From Rhodospirillaceae bacterium (GTDB lineage Bacteria > Pseudomonadota > Alphaproteobacteria > Rhodospirillales > Rhodospirillaceae), in NCBI GenBank assembly GCA_018666155.1, contig JABJAH010000066.1, positions 1 through 64,000 of the forward strand: 64,000 bases of DNA, read 5' to 3'. Below, one piece after another: positions 53,982-63,070 of this stretch (positions are counted from its first letter, which is position 1; each line of letters begins with the position of its first letter). Below the pieces are notes generated by a model. The model ran no database searches. It saw nothing but the letters and a program-made list of their open reading frames with translations, and was not told the origin of the DNA. A program made the translations under genes and the position numbers.

Positions 53982-55787
53982 TCAGGGTGCGTTGACCTCG
54001 GCGATCCACGCCTGCACCTGACTCTCCAGGATATCTAAAGGCAGCGCGCCGCTGGCCAGCACCACATCGTGAAAGGCGCGGATGTCGAAAGCGTCACCCA
54101 ACGCCTCTTCGGCTTCGCCGCGCAGTTCGAGAATCTTTAACATGCCGATTTTGTAGGCGGTCGCCTGCCCCGGTATGACGATATAGCGCTCGATGGATTT
54201 CACAGCCTCAGCCTCAGGGGCCGGCGTGTTGTCTTGCAGGTACTGAATGGCTTGCTCACGGGTCCAACGCTTATCGTGGAGACCGGTATCAACGACCAAC
54301 CGACAGGCGCGCCACAGCTCCATCGAGAGCCGCCCGAAGTCCGCATAGGGATCTTGATACAGCCCCATCTCTTTCGGCAGGTATTCGGAATAGAGCCCCC
54401 AGCCTTCAATGTAGGCGGTGTAGTTGCCATCGAGCCGCCGGAGCTTGGGCAAGCCGTCTAGTTCTTGGGCGATCGCGATTTGCATATGATGACCGGGGAC
54501 CGCTTCGTGATAGGCCAAAGCATCCAACTCGTACACGGCCATGTCCGCCATATCGTAAAGATTGACGTAGTAAGTGCCGGGGCGAGAGCCATCGGGCGCG
54601 GGGGCATAGTAAAACGCCTTACCGGCAGACCGCTCACGGAAGGGTTCTACGCGTTTCACGTCTAGCTCGGCCTTCGGAAGTGTCGCAAAGGTATCACCGA
54701 GCCGGGTTTTCATATCCGCGATGAGTTCATTGCTCTTTTGCAAATAGGCGTCTCGCCCTTCATCCGTATTGGGATAATAGAATTGAGGGTCTTCGCGCAT
54801 AAAGGCAAAGAACGCCTGCAGATCACCTTCAAAACCGACTTGTGCCATGATGCCGCGCATCTCGTCGTGAATGCGGGCGACCTCTGACAAACCCAGGTCA
54901 TGAATCTCCGTAGCGGTGAGATCAGTGGTCGTTAAATTGCGCAACCGGAGACGGTAGTACGCGTCTCCGTCTGGGTGCTTCCAGGCGCCGTCGTCGGTGG
55001 TGGCGACCGCTTGTTGCTCTAGCACCAACTCTCGAAGTTCAGCGAAGGCCGGTGCAACAGAGTCCAGGAGCGCCCGCTCCGCCCGCGTTACTAGATTTGT
55101 CTTGTTGTCGGCGGTGATATCAAGCGCGTCAACCTTGCTCCGAAAATCTTCCAGCAACGCCGTGTCTTCGTCACTGTCGTCATAAGGGCGTCCGCTTACA
55201 ACATTATCAATATCGCGGAGAACGTGATCAAAAACGAACTTGGGCGGCAATATACCGAGGCCTCGCGCGGTCCGCATGTGATCCATGGCATACGTTAGAC
55301 TCTGCGGAATGCCGTTGAGGCGGGCGACATAGGCCTCGGCATCTTCAACCGTATCAACGCGATGAATATTGATGAGGAATGCGGGCAGGTCTGATTGCAC
55401 GCCATACATCTGATTGACCTTGTAGTCGTAGTAGCGGAAGCGATCCCACGTGATAATCCGTTCCATCTCCGCTTTGTAGAGTTGGAAACTGAGCTGGGCC
55501 TGATGATCCAACGTATCGTAGTCAAAGGCTTCGATGTCTGTGATGGTCGTGCGGGCCAGTTCTAAACTCTCCGCTATGTGCTCGGGCGAGTAATTGTCCC
55601 ATTTGTCGTTATCATCTTTGATGCCCAAGTAAGATTGCCATTCAGGGCTGCGGCTGACCCAGAGGTCGTAGCGCTCATCCAGAAATATGTTGAAGCGCTC
55701 GGTTTCCGTTTGCGCTGGCGTTTGGTCACAGGAGGTCAAGCCAAAGGCAACGCCTGCGACAATCAAGACTGAAATGAAATGTTTCAT
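53982..55787 (-). CDS. DUF885 family lipoprotein (putative metallopeptidase)
   Basis: A 601-residue protein with a lipoprotein signal (lipobox LTSC). DUF885 is related to zinc carboxypeptidase-like enzymes; the metal motif is YHEAVPGHHMQ, with a possible third ligand in YIEGWGLYSEYLPKEMG. The C-terminal IVIPGQATAYKIGMLKILELR is a family hallmark. It is expected to cleave small peptides or esters at the periplasmic face. A peptide-binding protein gene lies just upstream on the same strand, 25 bases away, so the pair may capture and cut peptides. Confidence 0.9.
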   Translation of the reverse strand: MKHFISVLIVAGVAFGLTSCDQTPAQTETERFNIFLDERYDLWVSRSPEWQSYLGIKDDNDKWDNYSPEHIAESLELARTTITDIEAFDYDTLDHQAQLSFQLYKAEMERIITWDRFRYYDYKVNQMYGVQSDLPAFLINIHRVDTVEDAEAYVARLNGIPQSLTYAMDHMRTARGLGILPPKFVFDHVLRDIDNVVSGRPYDDSDEDTALLEDFRSKVDALDITADNKTNLVTRAERALLDSVAPAFAELRELVLEQQAVATTDDGAWKHPDGDAYYRLRLRNLTTTDLTATEIHDLGLSEVARIHDEMRGIMAQVGFEGDLQAFFAFMREDPQFYYPNTDEGRDAYLQKSNELIADMKTRLGDTFATLPKAELDVKRVEPFRERSAGKAFYYAPAPDGSRPGTYYVNLYDMADMAVYELDALAYHEAVPGHHMQIAIAQELDGLPKLRRLDGNYTAYIEGWGLYSEYLPKEMGLYQDPYADFGRLSMELWRACRLVVDTGLHDKRWTREQAIQYLQDNTPAPEAEAVKSIERYIVIPGQATAYKIGMLKILELRGEAEEALGDAFDIRAFHDVVLASGALPLDILESQVQAWIAEVNAP

Positions 55788-55812
55788 TGGCTGGTCCTCT
55801 GCAATCCTGTGA

Positions 55813-57405
55813 CTACTCGTCTACGAACGACAAATACCGGGTGCGGTGAGCGTTTGAAATATTATCGACGAAACCTCTGATCCGTTTCGACACCAGAATG
55901 CGATTAGTCGCATAATCAAGCATAATGACAGGATGATCATCGAGCATAATTTGCTCTGCCTGAGACATCAGGCCCGCTCTCTTTTTCATATCCAATGTCC
56001 GGGCGGCCTCGTTAACCAGCGCATCAAATTCTGGGTTGCAATATCTTGCCCAGTTCATGGGGCCAGAATCACAGAGCAGTAAATACAAAAAATTGTACGG
56101 ATCATTGTAGTCGGCATGCCACCCCCCGTCGCCCATTTCATAATCGCCCTGATCCATCTTGCTGTAGGAGATTCGTGAGTCGTAGGCTGCGATCTCAGCG
56201 ATGACACCGGCACGGCGGAACATAGCGGCGACGGCGGATAACCGGCGCGTTTGGTCGTAGCCCGCTCGGTAAGACAGTTCGAAACGCAGTGGATTATCGA
56301 CACTGTAACCGACCTCAGCCAGTAAACGCTTTGCTTCAGCAATCCGATCCGGCATAGCCATCGATACGAAGTCTACTTGCGCGCCTGCTTGATGATTAGC
56401 GGTTTCGGGAGGCACAAAGGCGTAGGCAGATCGTGCGCCGACGGAGACGATGCGATCATTGATAATTTCACGGTCAACGAGCATGGAAACTGCTTTGCGC
56501 ACCCGCTTGTCATTAAACGGTGGCTTGGATGTATTCATGGGTAGGAATCTGTTGCCGAGGCTGGGCACCACGCGCGCCTCATCAGGGAGCCTTTGCGTCA
56601 CATCTTCCAGCATGGTCGAGGGAAAGCCCGCGGTCATCAGGTTGGTGTGCAGCTCTCCGGTCTCGAACATCTTTAGGCCGGTCCGGCTATCTTCGATCGG
56701 ATAATAGAAAACCGTATCGATGGCGACATTTGCCGCGTCATAGAATTTTGGGTTCTTGGATACCTTCACGTGGGAGTTTGTCACCCACTCTTGCAGCACA
56801 TAAGCGCCGTTGGTGACCATATTACCGGCCTTGACCCAGTCCTCGCCGTGAACGGCAAAGGCATGTTGGGGAATGGGATAGGTCGTGTAATGGGCCAGCA
56901 ATTGCGTGAAAAATGGGACTGGGCTTTCCAGCGTGATCTCAACCGTCTTTGAATCAAGAGCAACGACCCCGATGGCGTCAGGGTTCATTTTTCCGGTGTT
57001 GATGGCGTGGGCGTTCTTAATCGGGAATAGCAAAGATGCATAACGTGCCGCCGTGGCTGGGTCCATGATACGGCGCATGCCGAACACGAAATCACTCGCG
57101 GTCACTTGCACCCCGTCCGACCAATACAGATTGTCACGGAGTGTGAAGGTATAAACCAAACCATCATCACTGATCGTCCAGCTTTTCGCCGATCCAGGAA
57201 CGATATCTCCATTGGCGGCTTCCGTCGTTAAACCCAGAAACATGTCGCCAATAATTTCGTTCTCCCAAACACCGGCTGCTCGATGAGGGTCCAGTGAATC
57301 GGGCTCCTTGCTATTGCCGCGATGCAGAACAGTTTCAGCCAAAGCGGCTCCGGCCAGCCCTGAGACAAATGTCAGCGCCAAAAGCACGCCCCGCAAAACG
57401 ACCAT
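55813..57405 (-). CDS. Oligopeptide-type ABC solute-binding protein, orphan
   Basis: A 530-residue periplasmic protein with signal peptide (ending GAALA). Closer to OppA than the two other binding proteins here: HRGNSKEPDSLDPHRAAGVWE, YTFTLRDNLYWSDGVQVTASD and MVTNGAYVLQEW are visible. GGAG lies about ten bases before the ATG at 57405. No permease or ATPase is encoded nearby. The DUF885 peptidase gene follows in the same direction. Confidence 0.9.
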   Translation of the reverse strand: MVVLRGVLLALTFVSGLAGAALAETVLHRGNSKEPDSLDPHRAAGVWENEIIGDMFLGLTTEAANGDIVPGSAKSWTISDDGLVYTFTLRDNLYWSDGVQVTASDFVFGMRRIMDPATAARYASLLFPIKNAHAINTGKMNPDAIGVVALDSKTVEITLESPVPFFTQLLAHYTTYPIPQHAFAVHGEDWVKAGNMVTNGAYVLQEWVTNSHVKVSKNPKFYDAANVAIDTVFYYPIEDSRTGLKMFETGELHTNLMTAGFPSTMLEDVTQRLPDEARVVPSLGNRFLPMNTSKPPFNDKRVRKAVSMLVDREIINDRIVSVGARSAYAFVPPETANHQAGAQVDFVSMAMPDRIAEAKRLLAEVGYSVDNPLRFELSYRAGYDQTRRLSAVAAMFRRAGVIAEIAAYDSRISYSKMDQGDYEMGDGGWHADYNDPYNFLYLLLCDSGPMNWARYCNPEFDALVNEAARTLDMKKRAGLMSQAEQIMLDDHPVIMLDYATNRILVSKRIRGFVDNISNAHRTRYLSFVDE

Positions 57406-57554
57406 AAAAAAAGCTCCAAATAGAGTGAGAAAATATGGCGGAACCATACCGGGTTCGGTCGCGTGGGAGTCAAGATGAATCGGGCCTGGTTGACAGGGTC
57501 CCTGCCCCCACCCACTCTTACTGTTCCACACTGAACCAGTTCAGGAAGCAGGCC

Positions 57555-58661
57555 GTGCCCGATAGCCACAGCAACCGTCCACCCACCTTCGACGCCAAGC
57601 TGAGTCGCGACTACAAAGCGTTTCAGGAGTTCATCCGCTGCTCCTATGTCAACGTGAATTCCAAGGTGGCCCAGGAAACCTATCGCAGCTACTTCAAAGC
57701 GCGTGATCTGGACGGTGAACCGGAAACCCGCGAGACGGCCGCGCGAATTATGGACCGCCTCCCGCAGTTTCAGTTGAAGGCCTGGAGCGTTCGCAATCTT
57801 CGGCGATTGAAGTACAGCCAGCCCGATGTCGGCATCGACACGATGGTCCAGGAGCAAAGCAGTACCCTTGATGAAGAATTAAACGCCCTTATCGCTGACG
57901 CGGGAGACGAACTCGTTCTGAATCCGGATATCGAAATGCCGGATTACTTCCACTGGGTCGATTTCCATCAGCAGCCCGGCGGCGTGTGGCGCGATGATGT
58001 CGATGGCTTGATCTACGACTACGGCCGTCGCACCACCAACCCCAACCAATTGGACCCTAATAAGGTCTATCACCTGATGTGGGATCACTTGCCCAAGGAC
58101 CGGGACTACAAGCGCGTCCTCGATTGGGGCACCGGCCATGGCGGCGGCATTGTCGCCTGGATGCAAGACCACCCAGAGTCTGAAGGGTATGGCGTCGACA
58201 TCGCCGCCCCCTGCGTAAAACTGGCACACGTGCGGGCACGTGAAGCCGGAGTGCCGGTCAAGTTCTCCCAGCAAGACATCATGACCATGGATTACGAAGA
58301 CAATTTCTTCGACATGGTGTTCCACATGTTCATGTTCCACGAGTTTCCTCAGCAGGTCACACCCGACCTCTTAAAAGAAGTATGGCGCGTGCTTAAGCCG
58401 GGTGGTGTGTTTATTGGCATGGAGATTGCGCTGGTGCCCGATCAACCGGCGCAACACGTGATGCAATTCTCTGACGCCTGGTTGAACAACGAGCCGTATA
58501 TGCCCGCCTGTGTTGAAGCGGATTACGCTGCGATGGGAACGTCGGTTGGATTTTCCAAATCAATCGCAATCAAAGCGACCAAAAACAGCGAGGCGATTGG
58601 CCCGACCGCAAAAGATACGCCGCCGAAGATCACTTGGAACTACTATGTGATGGAAAAGTGA
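57555..58661 (+). CDS. SAM-dependent class I methyltransferase
   Basis: A 368-residue protein. The C-terminal half is a class I methyltransferase: motif I VLDWGTGHGGG, the acidic loop YGVDIAAPCVKLAH, and VWRVLKPGGVFIGMEIAL. The N-terminal ~190 residues are an unfamiliar helical region. The start is a GTG at 57555 with AGGAAG upstream; the frame continues to 57435 but would run into the divergent gene's promoter. The substrate is unknown. It forms a plus-strand group with the coiled-coil protein 12 bases downstream. Confidence 0.8.
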   Translation: MPDSHSNRPPTFDAKLSRDYKAFQEFIRCSYVNVNSKVAQETYRSYFKARDLDGEPETRETAARIMDRLPQFQLKAWSVRNLRRLKYSQPDVGIDTMVQEQSSTLDEELNALIADAGDELVLNPDIEMPDYFHWVDFHQQPGGVWRDDVDGLIYDYGRRTTNPNQLDPNKVYHLMWDHLPKDRDYKRVLDWGTGHGGGIVAWMQDHPESEGYGVDIAAPCVKLAHVRAREAGVPVKFSQQDIMTMDYEDNFFDMVFHMFMFHEFPQQVTPDLLKEVWRVLKPGGVFIGMEIALVPDQPAQHVMQFSDAWLNNEPYMPACVEADYAAMGTSVGFSKSIAIKATKNSEAIGPTAKDTPPKITWNYYVMEK

Positions 58662-58673
58662 GAGGCCACCGAG

Positions 58674-59021
58674 GTGAGTAACCCCTCTTCTTTCAAGACC
58701 TACCCCACCGGGCCGGTGACCGATAAAGAGCCGGAACTGGTGCACGACCTGTCCCAAGACAAGATTATCTCGGCGCTCGTTACACTGGCCGGAGAGCTCT
58801 ACATGGTGCGCGATCGGGTCAAGGTGCTCGAGGCGGAGCTGGAGAAGCATGACATCCTGCCACCGGGCGCCGTTGAAGCCCATGAAGACACCACTGAAGA
58901 AGCCACAGCCCGCGTCGCCGATGCCCAAGCCTTCGCCGACCGATTTTGGTTACAGCTAACGATGTCCGATGAGCCGGTATCGCAGATCGATCCGGCGATT
59001 AAAAAATATCTCGATGATTAG
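58674..59021 (+). CDS. Small coiled-coil hypothetical protein
   Basis: A 115-residue acidic soluble protein. The central part (KIISALVTLAGELYMVRDRV and KVLEAELEKH) looks like an amphipathic coiled coil, with an acidic second half. I do not recognise a family. It starts with GTG at 58674 and directly follows the methyltransferase gene, so the two probably form a pair. Confidence 0.65.
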   Translation: MSNPSSFKTYPTGPVTDKEPELVHDLSQDKIISALVTLAGELYMVRDRVKVLEAELEKHDILPPGAVEAHEDTTEEATARVADAQAFADRFWLQLTMSDEPVSQIDPAIKKYLDD

Positions 59022-59050
59022 AAACCAAACTCACCTTGGAGAGATGTACA

Positions 59051-59524
59051 ATGACTAAACGTCTAACAACCTTGAGTGCGATCACCGGTTTGCTTCTGTC
59101 CGGTGCTTTCGCGGGACAGTCCCTCGCCCAATCTTCTGAGAATGGGTCGACCAATATTTCGCGCAATCCAACAGGCGGCTACACCCAGCGCAGCATGGAA
59201 ATTCCACCCGGCTCTCGCATTCTGTTCATCAGCGGACAGACCGCCACGGATGCCGATGGCAACACACCACCGGACGCCGACACCCAGGCCGACATCGTTT
59301 ACGCCAAAGTTGGGCAAACCCTCAAAGACGCGGGCATGGACTGGAGCGATGTGGTGAAGACCAATCTCTACATGATCAACCCGTCGGACATCGGCGCGAT
59401 CATCAAAGCCGGGGGGAAGCACAATCCGGGCGGCAAACAGTCAGGAACCCTGGTGTACGTCAAAGCGCTGGCTTTGCCTGAAGTTCTGATAGAGCTGGAA
59501 GCGGTCGCCGCCAAAAAGGACTAA
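59051..59524 (+). CDS. Exported Rid-family protein without the catalytic arginine
   Basis: A 157-residue Rid protein with a signal peptide (MTKRLTTLSAITGLLLSGAF, end near SLAQ). Rid blocks: RILFISGQTATDADG, VGQTLKDAGMDWSDVVKTN and VLIELEAVA. The catalytic-arginine place reads QSGTLVYV, like the TGTLV of the Rid protein at 20902, so imine deamination is unlikely. Export of a Rid protein is unusual. GGAG lies ten bases before the ATG at 59051. Confidence 0.82.
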   Translation: MTKRLTTLSAITGLLLSGAFAGQSLAQSSENGSTNISRNPTGGYTQRSMEIPPGSRILFISGQTATDADGNTPPDADTQADIVYAKVGQTLKDAGMDWSDVVKTNLYMINPSDIGAIIKAGGKHNPGGKQSGTLVYVKALALPEVLIELEAVAAKKD

Positions 59525-59673
59525 GCGCTCCTTTTAAAACATCCACACCGATGATGTGGGACGCTGGCGCTGCCATATTCTGGCCAGTGTTAAGCGTAAC
59601 TTTGCGCCTAGCACGCGTTTCATTTAAGGCAGCGCTCGAACTCTTTTCATTCTATCAGTCGGAGAAAATCCCG

Positions 59674-60933
59674 ATGCGACGTTTTCTATTAGGTGTGGCT
59701 TTACTCTTAGTCGCAGCCCTGCCCGCTTCTGCGGACACGGTCCTCATTGCGCCGAGCGAGCCCATGACGCCCGGCGCGGTAATCAATGTGCAGATCATGA
59801 TCACCAATCCGAGCGAGGACGTTGTCGAGGTCTCCATTCTCGATACGGTCAGCTATAGCCTTACGAGCAAGGATGCATCGGTTGAAGGAACCCTGCGTTT
59901 AATCACCGTGGCGGAGGCCGGCGCCAAGACACTCAACCCCGGATCTTTTACCCGGCACGCCTATGAATTTGAGGTGCCAGGCCAATGGAGCGGCACTGGC
60001 CGCTTGGCGCTGAACCTCCCTAGTCGCCCGACAACACTGGTTGAGATCGCCGCGCCATCCATTCAGTTCGCCGATCTTTCCGCCTCGACCATTGAACGCA
60101 GGAGTGACGACGATAGCGTTGTCGATGCGATCGTAACGGCGGTCGATGATGTATACGAACCAGATGACGAAGGGCCATTTGGAATTCATGAGCCGATGTA
60201 CTTCGTTTACGGGCTAAATCCGGATGAAATTAAATTTCAGATCAGTTTCAAGTATCGGCTGTTCCACAACATCAAGGATTCGTCGCCGTTGCGATGGCTG
60301 CAAAATTTGAACGTCGGCTATACACAACTGTCCTTCTGGGATTTCGATTCCGCGTCCAAACCCTTCCGAGACTCGAGCTACAAACCCGAAGTTTTTTATG
60401 ACATTGGCGATCCATCAGACCCAGACGGTCTCCTGCTTCCCGGACTAGGGCTCCGCCATGTCCGGCTGGGCATGCTCCACGAATCCAACGGGCGCGATGG
60501 TGCAGCCTCACGGAGTCTCAACTACGCCTATGTACAGCCAGAATTCGTCTACGATTTAGATCGCCCCGCAGAAGGCTGTCGCGACTGCGAATGGTGGGAA
60601 CTTTCAGTCAGGCCAAAGGCTTGGACTTATGTCGGAAGCAACTCCGATAACCCGACAATTGGTGATTTTCGCGGCCATGCTGAGGTCGCTGTGCGCCTAA
60701 TGGAGAGAAACTCTCGCCAGCAATCGGGGCTCGGACTCATGGCGTCTTTGCGCAAAGGCGACGCTCAAGACAAGGCGACGCTGCAAATAGACGCAACGAC
60801 GCCGTTCCCATTTGTACAAAAACTATTCACGCCAAATCTGCACGCCCAGTTTATCAGCGGCTATAGCGAAAGTTTGTTGGGATTTAATCAGAAAGACACA
60901 CGGTTCAGAGTGGGGTTGGGCACAAGGTGGTAA
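59674..60933 (+). CDS. pldA: Outer-membrane phospholipase A1 (OMPLA) with extra N-terminal domain
   Basis: A 419-residue protein: signal peptide (ending ASA), an N-terminal domain of about 140 residues with beta-sandwich character (NVQIMITNPSEDVVEVSI), then the barrel. OMPLA motifs are clear: VGYTQLSFWDFDS with PFRDSSYKPEVF, and MLHESNGRDG with the catalytic pair His269/Ser271 and Asn283 in RSLNYAYVQ. The C-terminus ends in an aromatic (GTRW) as needed for barrel insertion. It cleaves outer-membrane phospholipids. E. coli PldA lacks the long N-terminal domain. The ATG at 59674 has GGAG upstream. Confidence 0.9.
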   Translation: MRRFLLGVALLLVAALPASADTVLIAPSEPMTPGAVINVQIMITNPSEDVVEVSILDTVSYSLTSKDASVEGTLRLITVAEAGAKTLNPGSFTRHAYEFEVPGQWSGTGRLALNLPSRPTTLVEIAAPSIQFADLSASTIERRSDDDSVVDAIVTAVDDVYEPDDEGPFGIHEPMYFVYGLNPDEIKFQISFKYRLFHNIKDSSPLRWLQNLNVGYTQLSFWDFDSASKPFRDSSYKPEVFYDIGDPSDPDGLLLPGLGLRHVRLGMLHESNGRDGAASRSLNYAYVQPEFVYDLDRPAEGCRDCEWWELSVRPKAWTYVGSNSDNPTIGDFRGHAEVAVRLMERNSRQQSGLGLMASLRKGDAQDKATLQIDATTPFPFVQKLFTPNLHAQFISGYSESLLGFNQKDTRFRVGLGTRW

Positions 60934-60942
60934 CGAGAACGG

Positions 60943-61362
60943 TTACGCTTGTTCCGCAAACTTAGCGATCAGCTCTTTGAGCTCTGGATCATCAACGGCG
61001 GCAACGGCTTCGGCAGGCTCCATCCATTGACGATCGCGTTTCGTGTGGTGGGGATATTCCTCCAGCACCTTAGAGACCTCTAAGGGAAACACTTTGACGT
61101 GGTGAAGGATGTCCTCTTCGTCATTAAATTTCTCATAGGTGTACGTGCCGATGCTATCGGGATGCAGCGCGCCCACGACACCGGCCTCCTCGAAAGCTTC
61201 AAACTCGGTGGATTCGCGGACGGTCAATCCTGGCTCGATATTGCCCTTGGGAAGAATCCAACGTCGAGTGCCGAGAGAGGTGATCAACATCACCCGTCGA
61301 CGGGACGCCGAATCTTGAAACGGCAGGGCTGCGCATTGGCGAAAACGGGGGATTCGTATCAT
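60943..61362 (-). CDS. Nudix hydrolase
   Basis: A 139-residue Nudix protein. The Nudix box begins at GNIEPGLTV and ends FEAFEEAGV. The metal-binding EExG is kept, but the usual Glu after G-x5 is Leu, and the Arg of R-E-U-x-E-E is Phe. RWILPKG at the start of the box matches the diphosphoinositol-polyphosphate type subset. Such changes may alter or abolish pyrophosphate cleavage. The stop lies ten bases from that of the convergent pldA. Confidence 0.83.
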   Translation of the reverse strand: MIRIPRFRQCAALPFQDSASRRRVMLITSLGTRRWILPKGNIEPGLTVRESTEFEAFEEAGVVGALHPDSIGTYTYEKFNDEEDILHHVKVFPLEVSKVLEEYPHHTKRDRQWMEPAEAVAAVDDPELKELIAKFAEQA

Positions 61363-61470
61363 TTTTTACTCATAAAAAAATAGCTGTCCTAAGTCATTGA
61401 CCGTGCCGAACACATCGTATAATTCGTCTCCAAATCATACAGGTTTGTAGCGCGGGAAAAAAGTAGCTCT

Positions 61471-63000
61471 ATGTCCCTTCTCTCCTCCCCCGACGGCGAC
61501 CCCTCCGGTGTCGCCAAAAAAACCGCAATCGACAAAGACCTAAAACGAATCGTTCAACTCGACAAGGCGACCACGCGCACAGGGCTGCGCAACCTCGATA
61601 TGGGGTTTGGTCTGCTCTTTGTAATGGGCGTTTGGGCCTACACGTACCTGCAATCGGGTACCACTGACGGCTACGCCGTCATCGCCATCGCCTCGATTAT
61701 CGGCGCCTACATGGCGATGAATATTGGCGCCAACGATGTCGCCAATAATGTCGGACCAGCGGTGGGGTCAAAAGCCCTGACCATGATGGGCGCGTTGGTT
61801 ATTGCTGCAGTGTTTGAAGCGGCTGGCGCGCTGATCGCCGGTGGTGATGTTGTGTCGACGATTTCAAAAGGAATTGTCAGCCCTGAGTCCTTCTCAGACC
61901 AGTCGGTCTTTGTTTCAGCCATGCTGGCCGCTCTGCTGGCGGCAGCACTCTGGGTCAATTTGGCCACGCTCATTGGCGCTCCGGTTTCGACCACCCATTC
62001 TATTGTCGGTGGGGTCTTGGGTGCGGGTATCGCCGCGGCTGGCGTGTCGGCTGTGGACTGGCCGATTATGGGAACAATCGCAGCCAGCTGGGTGATATCG
62101 CCGGTGCTGGGCGGGATAGTCGCCGCTGGATTCCTCTTGTTTGTCAAAGTGGCCGTGATTTTTAAGGAAGACAAAGTTGCCGCCGCGCAACGTTGGATTC
62201 CTGTACTGGTTGGCATCATGGCCGGAGCGTTCTCGGTCTACCTGGTCATGAAGGGCCTCAAGCGCGTTTGGAAACCTGAGACACCCGCGCTCTTTGCTAT
62301 CGGCATCGCAGCCTTCTTAATCGGCTATGCCATCGTTCGGTTTATTGCCCTCAAAGACACGAGCCATGTCGAGAACAATAGAAAGTCCGTGGGCCAACTG
62401 TTCCGCAGCCCATTGATTTGTGCCGCAGCCCTGCTGTCGTTCGCGCACGGGTCCAACGATGTTGCCAATGCGGTGGGCCCGCTCGCCGCCATTGTCACCG
62501 CCGTAACTGCAGGAACTGTCTCAGCAAAAGTAACACTGCCGCTGTGGGTTCTCGCCATCGGCGCGATCGGTATTTCCATCGGGCTTATGTTGTTCGGCCC
62601 AAAGATCATTAAAATTGTCGGTGAAAAGATCACCAAGCTGGATCCGATCCGCGCCTTTTGCGTGGCTTTATCAGCCGCCATCACTGTGATCATCGCGTCA
62701 GGTCTCGGTCTTCCAGTGAGTTCCACCCACATCGCCGTTGGCGGTGTGTTTGGTGTCGGCTTTTTGAGGGAATACATCGTCAATCGGAAGTTTGGCCAAG
62801 CCGCACTCAAGCCCGCCATTGTCGAAGGGGAACCGCCCCCCTCCGAGGACATGGTGATCAACAGATGGGCCAAGGCAAAGAAGCGTCGACTGGTCAGACG
62901 ACGCTATCTGCTCGGCATTATTGCCGCCTGGCTGGTCACTGTCCCGGCCTCCGCGATAATGGCCGGTCTCCTCTTCCTGGTCGTCAACGCCTTCCTATAG
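61471..63000 (+). CDS. Inorganic phosphate transporter, PiT family
   Basis: A 509-residue membrane protein with about 11 helices. The two inverted PiT signatures are present: MNIGANDVANNVGPAVGSKALT and HGSNDVANAVGPLAAI. The N-terminal 40 residues are a cytoplasmic extension. It takes up phosphate with a cation. No phoU-like gene is next to it. The gene ends 70 bases before the radical SAM gene, with an inverted repeat in between. Confidence 0.92.
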   Translation: MSLLSSPDGDPSGVAKKTAIDKDLKRIVQLDKATTRTGLRNLDMGFGLLFVMGVWAYTYLQSGTTDGYAVIAIASIIGAYMAMNIGANDVANNVGPAVGSKALTMMGALVIAAVFEAAGALIAGGDVVSTISKGIVSPESFSDQSVFVSAMLAALLAAALWVNLATLIGAPVSTTHSIVGGVLGAGIAAAGVSAVDWPIMGTIAASWVISPVLGGIVAAGFLLFVKVAVIFKEDKVAAAQRWIPVLVGIMAGAFSVYLVMKGLKRVWKPETPALFAIGIAAFLIGYAIVRFIALKDTSHVENNRKSVGQLFRSPLICAAALLSFAHGSNDVANAVGPLAAIVTAVTAGTVSAKVTLPLWVLAIGAIGISIGLMLFGPKIIKIVGEKITKLDPIRAFCVALSAAITVIIASGLGLPVSSTHIAVGGVFGVGFLREYIVNRKFGQAALKPAIVEGEPPPSEDMVINRWAKAKKRRLVRRRYLLGIIAAWLVTVPASAIMAGLLFLVVNAFL

Positions 63001-63031
63001 AAAGCATACCGTTCCTGTCATAGGAACAATT

Positions 63032-63046
63032 GTTCTTGTTTTGTTC
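63032..63046 (+). promoter_or_regulatory. Candidate LexA (SOS) box of the alphaproteobacterial type
   Basis: GTTC (63032-63035), seven bases, GTTC (63043-63046): GTTCTTGTTTTGTTC, an exact match to GTTC-N7-GTTC, the direct-repeat LexA site of alphaproteobacteria. It ends 24 bases before the radical SAM ATG. Two overlapping inverted repeats sit beside it: GTTCCT-N5-AGGAAC (63011-63027) and GAACAATTGTTC (63024-63035). Confidence 0.6.
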
Positions 63047-63070
63047 TATTTTCTGGCGTAAGGTCAGAAT

